DNA of 30,631 bases. Source: Desulfobacterales bacterium (GTDB lineage: Bacteria; Desulfobacterota; Desulfobacteria; Desulfobacterales; Desulfobacteraceae). A program made the position numbers and the translations under genes. Shown piece after piece: positions 25,047 to 30,631 of this stretch. The notes under the pieces were generated by a model. That model made no database searches. It saw only the letters and a program-made list of their open reading frames with translations, and had not been told where the DNA came from. How positions within the stretch are numbered: the first letter of the stretch is position 1; each line of letters starts with the position of its first letter. The stretch spans positions 1 through 30,631 of the forward strand of contig JAKSAU010000078.1 in NCBI GenBank assembly GCA_022361535.1, read 5' to 3'.

Positions 25047-25642
25047 GCTACCCCATTCCATCTTAGCAATCGAACTAAACCGCTTGTTAAAGTCCCAACA
25101 GCGTAAGAGTTCCCAGTATTAGGATTTTCAAGATATACGTAACCGCTAGTATTAGGAATTCCTTGGGAACTTATAACCAGCACATTATCGGGTCCTACAT
25201 AGGTTACTTCATCATCAAAACCTGCACCAACTGCTACAGTTGCATTTCCATGTCCAAATTGTACTCTGTTTTGATATCTTTCAAAGTTTGTGAGTGAAAC
25301 CGCTTTGTCTATAACGTTGTCCCCAACCCCTAAAAGGTCATTTGCAGAATCCCAAATACCGTCTGCACCGGCATCACTGCAGAGATAATAACGGTTGTTA
25401 GCTGTATCAAAAACGATTGCAGCGCTTGAATTCTCGCTTACAGCATTAATTCTCGTTTGTTGCATGGCTGAATAAAGATCACGAGATGCAGATTTTACAG
25501 ATGTATTGTTAAACCAAGTGATAAGATTTGGTACAGCTACACCGGCAGCGATAACAACAACACCTAAAACTATCAACATCTCCGTAAGAGTGAAGCCCTT
25601 GTTGTCAAGTCTTTGATTTGTATGTTTATAATAAGTACTCAT
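25037..25642 (-). CDS. fimT: FimT/GspH-type pseudopilin
   Basis: A 201-residue pseudopilin with leader ending DNKG at 16 and mature FTLTEMLIVLGVVVIAAGVAVPNL, Glu5 included. The downstream SASRDLYSAMQQTRINAVSENSSAAIVFD is the GspH/FimT signature (helix, then the first beta strand), and DAGADGIWDSANDLLG near 90-105 is a common Asp-rich loop in this family. It probably initiates the minor-pilin tip complex. No clear Shine-Dalgarno precedes the ATG. It is the first gene after a 337-bp gap, so it may have its own promoter. Confidence 0.87.
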   Translation of the reverse strand: MSTYYKHTNQRLDNKGFTLTEMLIVLGVVVIAAGVAVPNLITWFNNTSVKSASRDLYSAMQQTRINAVSENSSAAIVFDTANNRYYLCSDAGADGIWDSANDLLGVGDNVIDKAVSLTNFERYQNRVQFGHGNATVAVGAGFDDEVTYVGPDNVLVISSQGIPNTSGYVYLENPNTGNSYAVGTLTSGLVRLLRWNGVAWE

Positions 25643-25979
25643 TATTTCGTGTTTTTACCATCCGGGCTTTGTTTTCGTTTATTGACCGTACAAACTATCT
25701 CGCAAGATTCATTCCACGACAAAGATTTGTTTCAAATATCGTTTTAAACTAATTTGGTTCCCGAATCAATGAAAACAGCATCAGTTCGATAAATATTGCA
25801 ATTAGAATAACGCACTCTTATTAAATAAAAATGGAGACGGTATAACAAAAACCATATGCGAATACTGCCAATATAAGAGCAACTCTATTTAAATGGAATT
25901 GTTATATTTCATCACCAAGTGGCGATATTTGAATCCAAAGTAGTGGAGCATCGCTGAATTTTTGGAATTAAGTATCAGA
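25643..25979. other. 337-bp intergenic region between pilI-like permease and fimT
   Basis: I see no coding frame or convincing terminator. The minus strand carries a candidate sigma54 element at 25702-25716. A short imperfect hairpin near 25913-25929 lacks a T-tract. The region is A+T-rich. Confidence 0.5.
25702..25716 (-). promoter_or_regulatory. Candidate sigma54 promoter for the fimT-pilWVX-pilY1 operon
   Basis: On the minus strand TGGAATGAATCTTGC keeps the invariant -24 GG and -12 GC with the correct 12-bp offset and a perfect TTGC, but lacks the CAC part of TGGCAC. It lies 60 bp upstream of the fimT ATG. A sigma54 activator gene nearby makes this plausible. Confidence 0.4.
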
Positions 25980-26753
25980 TTATCTGATATCTCTTTTTTG
26001 GAAAATCAACACAGCCAAGCATAACAGAGACAGTGTATATATTGTTGCGTACAATAAAGAGGACAAGAACTCCCCAGTTGTGATTTCCAAATGGTGAACC
26101 ACTCTGGTCTTATAATTCAATATCTCAAGATTAGGAAATACGTAGTATAAGATATCAGCAGTTTTTTGAAGTGCCAAATTCTCCATATTCTCAGCAATAT
26201 GCCTGAAATCTTGAGTTAGATGGCCAACCACGAATATAGCTAAAGTAAATAGACCGCTTAAAAAAGGAGATACAAACGTAGAAAAAAGTAGTGCGACTGC
26301 AAGAATTAGCTGCAGTTCAAGCCATATTGGTATGATAGCCAGAAACAGATCCCATGGCATCACGGGCTCTTTCATTTTGATATAACACAAAACCAAAAGA
26401 CAAATGCTCATAGCAACGACTTCAACCAGGAGAGTGGCTGATAACCCAAGATATTTACCCATGAGAAATTGAAGCCTTGAAATAGGATTCGCTAAAATAA
26501 CATAGATGGTCCTTTTTTCCATTTCCTTATATACAAGACTGATACCTACAAAAATGGCAATTAAAACGCCAAACAAAGATATGGCGCCTAATCCGAAATC
26601 TTTTATAATTTTAATTTCATCACCTATTGTCAAATATCCTAAGACAAGGGAAAATATCAACATTATCATGGCAAACGCGAGCAGGCTGTAAAAAACTCTG
26701 TCACGAATGGATTCACGAAAGGTGTTTAAGGCTAGTGCAAAAACTTTGAACAT
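25980..26753 (-). CDS. ABC-2 type permease of the pilus locus (PilI-like)
   Basis: A 257-residue integral membrane protein with about six hydrophobic helices: FYSLLAFAMIMLIFSLVLGYL, a segment around FGVLIAIFVGISLVY, and helices near the middle and C-terminus. The motif KEMEKRTIYVILANPISRLQFLMGKYLG is typical of ABC-2 permeases. I start at the ATG at 26751-26753, which follows the ATPase stop by 4 nt, rather than the longer in-frame ORF reaching 26864, which would overlap the ATPase by over 100 nt. Position and partner match Myxococcus pilI, part of an ABC transporter needed for pilus assembly; the substrate is unknown. Confidence 0.8.
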   Translation of the reverse strand: MFKVFALALNTFRESIRDRVFYSLLAFAMIMLIFSLVLGYLTIGDEIKIIKDFGLGAISLFGVLIAIFVGISLVYKEMEKRTIYVILANPISRLQFLMGKYLGLSATLLVEVVAMSICLLVLCYIKMKEPVMPWDLFLAIIPIWLELQLILAVALLFSTFVSPFLSGLFTLAIFVVGHLTQDFRHIAENMENLALQKTADILYYVFPNLEILNYKTRVVHHLEITTGEFLSSLLYATIYTLSLLCLAVLIFQKRDIR

Positions 26754-26757
26754 AATC

Positions 26758-27672
26758 TCAGCTTCCGGTTTCACTATATAAATCTTCAAGACTAATGCGC
26801 TGTGGACCAAACGAGAGCACTCTACCTCCCTTTTTTTCAATATCCATAACAATTGATTTTGCAAGGGGCTCGGTTCTTACTTTTAAAAGTATTTGATTTT
26901 TCGTTTTATAGACTATTTCGGCATCATAGTTGTCATTATCTGGCAGACTAGTACAGGTGATTTCCCATTCTTCTATTTTTTTATCAAGAATATCCTTAAT
27001 CTCTATAATTTTTTGAAGCTTCCCTTTGCTTATTGTGGCCGCTCTGTCACACATTATTTCTACATCAGATAAAATATGTGAAGAAAAAATTACGGTTTTA
27101 CCAGCTTCCTTGCAAGCCAGGATGATATCACGCATTCTTTTTCGACCATTTGGGTCTAATCCTGACATAGGCTCGTCCAGAATAAGTATGTCGGGATCGT
27201 TAATAAGTGCCTGAGCGATTCCGATTCTTTGCAACATACCTCTGGAGAATTTTTTTAATGGACGATCTGCAGCATGCTCGAGATTTACAAGTTCAAGAAG
27301 TTGAGGGATTCTTTTTTTTCGATCCAATCTACCCATTCCTTTGAGTTGGCCGTTAAAATGTAGAGACTCCAAGGCAGTAAGGTACATATAAAAATAGGGA
27401 TTCTCCGGTAGAAAACCAATATAATTTCGAGCTTCTTGCCCATTTGGTTTACCATAAACCTCTATACTGCCATCGTCTGGACGTATCAAGTCGAGCAGCA
27501 TTTTAAAAGTTGTCGTCTTACCAGCACCATTAGGTCCTATGTATCCTAGTATCTCACCCTGTTTGATTTCTAAATTTAGGTTGTCTAATGCAACAAATGG
27601 TTTACCCCAGAATCCTATACGGTATACCTTCTTTATATTTTTAAACGCTATAATCGTTTTACCCATAGTCAT
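26758..27672 (-). CDS. ABC transporter ATP-binding protein of the pilus locus (PilH-like)
   Basis: A 304-residue ABC ATPase: Walker A GPNGAGKT at 46-53, signature FSRGMLQR at 142-149 (a variant of LSGGQ), Walker B ILILDE at 162-167, and switch histidine H199. The extra C-terminal domain (about 220-304) is usual for ABC-2 exporters. It powers the adjacent permease. The ATG directly follows the stop of the TPR gene (TAAATG), so the three genes are one translation block. Position between pilA and pilI matches Myxococcus pilH. Whether it exports a pilus part or another substrate is unresolved. Confidence 0.88.
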   Translation of the reverse strand: MTMGKTIIAFKNIKKVYRIGFWGKPFVALDNLNLEIKQGEILGYIGPNGAGKTTTFKMLLDLIRPDDGSIEVYGKPNGQEARNYIGFLPENPYFYMYLTALESLHFNGQLKGMGRLDRKKRIPQLLELVNLEHAADRPLKKFSRGMLQRIGIAQALINDPDILILDEPMSGLDPNGRKRMRDIILACKEAGKTVIFSSHILSDVEIMCDRAATISKGKLQKIIEIKDILDKKIEEWEITCTSLPDNDNYDAEIVYKTKNQILLKVRTEPLAKSIVMDIEKKGGRVLSFGPQRISLEDLYSETGS

Positions 27673-28599
27673 TTATTTATCTATGATAACTTTAGATTCA
27701 CGGTTTCTCTTAATATGCAACTGCATACTATCTACTTTGGTAGTCGTCAAGACCTCATGAGTCTCCTCATCAAGGAAGTAACTACCTCCAAACGGGTCTT
27801 TAGGGATTGAAGAAATGACACCATTATTAACTAGTTCATCTAATGAAACAGGATAGTTACCAGTCATGGATTTATAAGATTCAACAACCTTATTAATGTT
27901 GTTGATGTCAACTTTAACTTGGATTTCTTTTATACGCAAATCAAGTTTTTGTACCATTTCAGGAGTTGGAGCACGTTCGATCATTCTTTTTAAAAATGGA
28001 ATTGCAACAGAAGGATCATGAGTGTTTGCATATAATCTTGCGACTAAAAGGGGGAGATAGTCTGGCCGTTGTGGAAAGGATGCAGCAATTTCAAGATATT
28101 GGGCCGCTTTTTGATAATCATCTTTATGATACATATAGTTGAATGCGGTAAAAAACGGGAGATACCAATACCTTTCATGATGTTTTGGGACGTTGTTCAT
28201 CCCTTTCTCTAGAATTTCAAAGCTACCATCTATATCACCTGCAATATTTCCTAATACGATTCCGCCAAATTCATAGGGATCATCAAAATAGGGATCAAGA
28301 GTTGTTGTAGCCTTAAGCAGTTGATAGAGCCATTGGTAGTCTCCTGTGTTCTGCCTGTCCTGATGACCAAAATAACCAATAGCTTTTATCCAAATCATAT
28401 CAGCGAGCATTTCGTTATACGATAACGCTGCACCTCTTAAAAATTTATTGTTAGGGAGATATTTAAAATCTTGAACTGAGAATTGTCTATGGCTGTAGCT
28501 TGAGTCATGCCTTTTTTGGACGTACTGCTGGCAGACGATCAGAACTACAAATATACCTGCAATGAGGTAATTCAATCTGCTTTTAGAGTGTTGGAACAT
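27673..28599 (-). CDS. Membrane-anchored TPR protein with GspG-like C-terminus (pilG position)
   Basis: A 308-residue protein with one N-terminal membrane helix (about 10-25) and a soluble, mostly helical region (about 55-225) with TPR-like pairs, including YQKAAQYLEIAASFPQRPDY. The C-terminal part (235-285) reads VVESYKSMTGNYPVSLDELV...IPKDPFGGSYFLDEETHEVL, which resembles the C-terminal domain of type II secretion pseudopilin GspG (NGxYP, PxDPWG) but without the pilin helix. It lies between pilA and the ABC genes, the place of Myxococcus pilG. It probably works with the transporter in pilus assembly; direct evidence is lacking. No ribosome binding site is clear. Confidence 0.75.
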   Translation of the reverse strand: MFQHSKSRLNYLIAGIFVVLIVCQQYVQKRHDSSYSHRQFSVQDFKYLPNNKFLRGAALSYNEMLADMIWIKAIGYFGHQDRQNTGDYQWLYQLLKATTTLDPYFDDPYEFGGIVLGNIAGDIDGSFEILEKGMNNVPKHHERYWYLPFFTAFNYMYHKDDYQKAAQYLEIAASFPQRPDYLPLLVARLYANTHDPSVAIPFLKRMIERAPTPEMVQKLDLRIKEIQVKVDINNINKVVESYKSMTGNYPVSLDELVNNGVISSIPKDPFGGSYFLDEETHEVLTTTKVDSMQLHIKRNRESKVIIDK

Positions 28600-28693
28600 A
28601 GAAAATACGAATTTAAAATTAAGTTAAGAGGTTCGTTTTTTTCTCCCTCTGCTTCGAAGTGCACCATACAGCAGTTAAAAGCATGCTGTGTGT

Positions 28694-28733
28694 AAAAAAG
28701 GCAGAGTAGTCCTAAATGAACTACTCCGCCTTT
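28694..28733 (-). terminator. Intrinsic terminator after pilA
   Basis: On the minus strand AAAGGCGGAGTAGT and ACTACTCTGCCTTT form a long stem (one G-U pair) with a 9-nt loop (28711-28719), followed by TTTTTT. It lies 23 bp past the pilA stop, before the TPR gene. It would give a short abundant pilA mRNA with partial read-through to the pilGHI-like genes. Confidence 0.88.
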
Positions 28734-28755
28734 CTATTTAATTTGTTAGGTGCTT

Positions 28756-29298
28756 TTAGTAGACACCAGGAGCAAGGTCATTCATAACTCCATTTTCTTC
28801 GTCCATCCAGAAACCACCAGCTGCAGCATCTCCGTCCAAGTCACTCATTGCGTTAATAAAAATCTCAGCAGTTCCTGCTACAGGCACAGGATCATTAGCA
28901 GTGTTACCACCTACTGTACCATTGGCACCGCTAGCGGTTAGTGCAGCGGCGGCAGGTTGTGCAGCAGCAACACCGTACCTGTAATAAACATCACCAGCTG
29001 GTTGGAAACCAATTAATGTGAATCCGCTTGCAGCAACTGCACCCCAGGCTGTTTTTGAAGCGGTTGCATTACCTGCGGGCCTTGTAGCAGCACATATATA
29101 TTGATCATTTTCAGCAGCGAAAGCTTCCTGTGAAGTTTTAATAGCTCCCATGTTTGTCTTGGCTTCCGCAGTTTTGGCTTTAAGCTGGTACTGAAGAAAA
29201 TTAGGTATGGCAATGGCTGCAAGGATACCTATGATGGCTACAACGATCATAAGTTCGATGAGGGTAAAACCGTCTTGTTTTTTGATAAGTTTTGTCAT
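28756..29298 (-). CDS. pilA: Major type IV pilin
   Basis: Type IVa pilin of 180 residues, with leader MTKLIKKQDG (10 residues) and a mature protein of 170 starting FTLIELMIVVAIIGILAAIAIPNF. Glu5 is present. The rest is Ala/Gly-rich with an acidic C-terminus containing DLDGD. Only one cysteine (mature C59) is seen, so the disulfide-bounded D-region of Pseudomonas pilins is absent. The ATG at 29296-29298 has AAGGAG upstream; an in-frame ATG at 29370 would lie inside the sigma54 promoter and is rejected. A strong terminator follows, and a consensus sigma54 promoter precedes it. The neighbouring PilR is the expected activator. Confidence 0.94.
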   Translation of the reverse strand: MTKLIKKQDGFTLIELMIVVAIIGILAAIAIPNFLQYQLKAKTAEAKTNMGAIKTSQEAFAAENDQYICAATRPAGNATASKTAWGAVAASGFTLIGFQPAGDVYYRYGVAAAQPAAAALTASGANGTVGGNTANDPVPVAGTAEIFINAMSDLDGDAAAGGFWMDEENGVMNDLAPGVY

Positions 29299-29366
29299 GT
29301 TTGGCTCTCCTTCTTTGTTGGTTATTTTTTGTAACAAATTTTTTGTTAAGTTCACCTTGATAGTAA

Positions 29367-29382
29367 ACAAATAGCGTGCCAG
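29367..29382 (-). promoter_or_regulatory. Sigma54 promoter of pilA
   Basis: On the minus strand TGGCAC-GCTAT-TTGT matches the -24/-12 consensus (TGGCAC-N5-TTGC) with only the last base different. Transcription would start near 29355, leaving a leader of about 57 nt to the pilA ATG. A sigma54-dependent PilR gene lies immediately upstream. Confidence 0.85.
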
Positions 29383-29509
29383 GTTGAAAAAAAATCGTAT
29401 TTTTATTTAACACACTGATAATATTATTAATTAAGCTGCTTTGCAATTATGATAGGTGAACTGAATAATTAGATACCAAAGCCTTGGTTAACAAAAAATA
29501 TCGCTATAA

Positions 29510-29524
29510 TGACAAAAAATGTCA
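29510..29524. promoter_or_regulatory. Short dyad TGACA-N5-TGTCA upstream of pilA
   Basis: A 5-bp dyad overlapping the pilR stop, about 130 bp upstream of the sigma54 promoter. Enhancer-binding proteins act from such distances, and PilR of Pseudomonas binds TGTC-containing sites. The dyad is short and may be chance. Confidence 0.25.
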
Positions 29525-30631
29525 CTCAGGAACATTTTCCACTGGATCAATTTTATCGAGGCGGTAGCGAAAAGATCTTAATGTAAGATTCAAATGCTCA
29601 GCAGCCTTACTCTTATTACCATTTGCAATTTCCATAGCTTTTTTTAAGTATGCACTTTCAATGGTAGTCAAAATTTTGTCCAGATCAACACCAGAGGCGA
29701 CATCTTCGATATCAAAACGCTCTCCTTTTACACCTTCTATCCAACGCCGGCGTTTGTGGGTAGAGATGGTTAGACTTTCAGGCAAGATGATATTAGTGGA
29801 CGATAAGGCTACAGATCGTTCAATCAGATTTTCAAGCTCTCTGACATTGCCGGGAAAGGAATATTTGTTCAAAAAATCAATGGCATAAGAGGACAATTTA
29901 GTAATGTCTTTTCCAAGTTTTTTTGAATACTTTTCGACAAAATGGGCGGACAACAGTTCAATATCCCCCTTTCTGTCACGAAGTGGCGGTACTTTAATAG
30001 GGATAACGTTGAGGCGGAAAAACAAATCTTCCCTGAAATTACCATCAATGACTTCTTGTTCAAGTTTTTTATTAGTAGCAGAGATTATTCGTACATCTAC
30101 ATCAATTTCATTAGTTCCACCAACTGGTTTAAACCTTGTTTCCTGGACAGCTCTCAAAAGTTTGACTTGAAGAAAGGTGGATAGTTCCCCAATTTCATCC
30201 AAAAAAATAGTGCCATGGTTCGCAGCCTCAAAAAGCCCCTGTTTATCTGAGACTGCACCAGTGAAAGAGCCTTTAACATGACCAAAGAACTCACTTTCCA
30301 TAAGGGTATCTGGAATTCCGCCGCAATTAACCACAACAAACGGTTTGTCTTTTCGGTCAGAATTTTCGTGTATGGCTCTTGCGATCAACTCTTTCCCAGT
30401 TCCGCTTTCTCCTGTGACCAAAACATTGGTTTTAGTGGGTCCAATCTGACGAATACGTGTGTAGATAGCATTCATACCAGGGCTGTTGCCAATAATTTTA
30501 TCAAAATGCAGATTAGACTTTAGCTCAGAGGTGCGTTGTTCTTTTTCTTGATCGAGGGTTTTAAGTTCAAGGGCTTTTTCAATGGTTGCACACAACTCTG
30601 TGTTGTCAAAAGGCTTAGGAACAAAGTCGTA
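29522..30631 (-). CDS. pilR: PilR-like sigma54-dependent response regulator (N-terminus beyond window)
   Basis: A NtrC-type activator; 369 residues are in the window and the frame stays open to the right edge. The first residues YDFVPKPFDNTEL are the end of a receiver domain with its conserved Lys-Pro. The AAA+ domain follows: Walker A GESGTGKE at 74-81, the sigma54-contact loop GSFTGA at 121-126 (variant of GAFTGA), and Walker B TIFLDE at 141-146. The C-terminus holds a Fis-type helix-turn-helix (NKSKAAEHLNLTLRSFRYRL). It lies directly upstream of pilA on the same strand, the usual pilSR-pilA order, and probably activates the pilA promoter at 29367-29382. The gene for the kinase PilS would be outside. 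Confidence 0.92.
   Translation of the reverse strand, partial: YDFVPKPFDNTELCATIEKALELKTLDQEKEQRTSELKSNLHFDKIIGNSPGMNAIYTRIRQIGPTKTNVLVTGESGTGKELIARAIHENSDRKDKPFVVVNCGGIPDTLMESEFFGHVKGSFTGAVSDKQGLFEAANHGTIFLDEIGELSTFLQVKLLRAVQETRFKPVGGTNEIDVDVRIISATNKKLEQEVIDGNFREDLFFRLNVIPIKVPPLRDRKGDIELLSAHFVEKYSKKLGKDITKLSSYAIDFLNKYSFPGNVRELENLIERSVALSSTNIILPESLTISTHKRRRWIEGVKGERFDIEDVASGVDLDKILTTIESAYLKKAMEIANGNKSKAAEHLNLTLRSFRYRLDKIDPVENVPE

Noticed and set aside
25858..25871. TTGGCAGTATTCGC on the minus strand as a sigma54 promoter
   Set aside because: The GG-to-GC offset is 10 bp rather than 12, so it cannot be a working -24/-12 pair.
26754..26864. N-terminal extension of the permease frame
   Set aside because: It would overlap the ABC ATPase by over 100 nt and shows no family-like sequence; the ATG at 26753 gives a standard permease start.

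Overview
The window looks like chromosome of a low-to-mid GC Desulfobacterota (former Deltaproteobacteria), most like a Desulfobacterales sulfate reducer. This is inferred from gene content: a Myxococcus/Geobacter-type type IV pilus locus with pilGHI-like genes next to pilR and pilA, an ArsR-methyltransferase regulator, an xerC-hslV-hslU block, and argBDF joined to argH. No 16S gene or long mobile element is present. Only two protein genes, a 158-residue unknown and a peroxiredoxin, lie on the + strand.

Region 1 (1-6.9 kb): a dynamin-like GTPase running off the left edge behind yqgE; a small unknown + strand gene; manC (mannose-1-P guanylyltransferase/isomerase) coupled to an ArsR/methyltransferase regulator; a 415-bp regulatory gap with two palindromic operator-like sites exactly 50 bp apart; a 2-Cys peroxiredoxin; and a convergent UspA gene sharing a strong bidirectional terminator.

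Region 2 (7.0-7.3 kb): a tRNA-Gly(GCC)-tRNA-Cys(GCA) transcription unit with its own near-consensus sigma70 promoter and a perfect hairpin terminator.

Region 3 (7.3-19.1 kb): a tightly packed minus-strand run of 14 genes, many overlapping. In transcription order: lipoprotein, coaBC, degenerate uracil-DNA-glycosylase-like protein, xerC, hslV, hslU, argB, argD, argF, argH, LptM-like lipoprotein with an FN3-like domain, folK, transaldolase, pgsA. A sigma70-like promoter sits before the first gene. It combines CoA, arginine, folate and phospholipid synthesis with proteolysis and chromosome-dimer resolution.

Region 4 (19.2-30.6 kb): a type IV pilus locus read right to left: pilR (partial, sigma54 activator), a consensus sigma54 promoter, pilA, a terminator, a pilG-position TPR protein, an ABC ATPase and permease (pilH/pilI-like), then fimT, pilW, pilV and pilX minor pilins, a 1252-residue PilY1 tip protein (carbohydrate-binding-like, Ig-like, VWA and PilY propeller regions plus 14 consecutive Asp), and a small secreted protein. 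PilR would act with RpoN to switch on pilA. The minor pilins and PilY1 would prime and cap the fibre. The ABC transporter has an accessory assembly role by analogy with Myxococcus.

I did not find a clearly undescribed system. The best leads are the PilY1 architecture, the TPR protein with a GspG-like C-terminus, the UDG-fold protein that lost its catalytic motifs, and the operator pair upstream of the ArsR-methyltransferase and peroxiredoxin genes.
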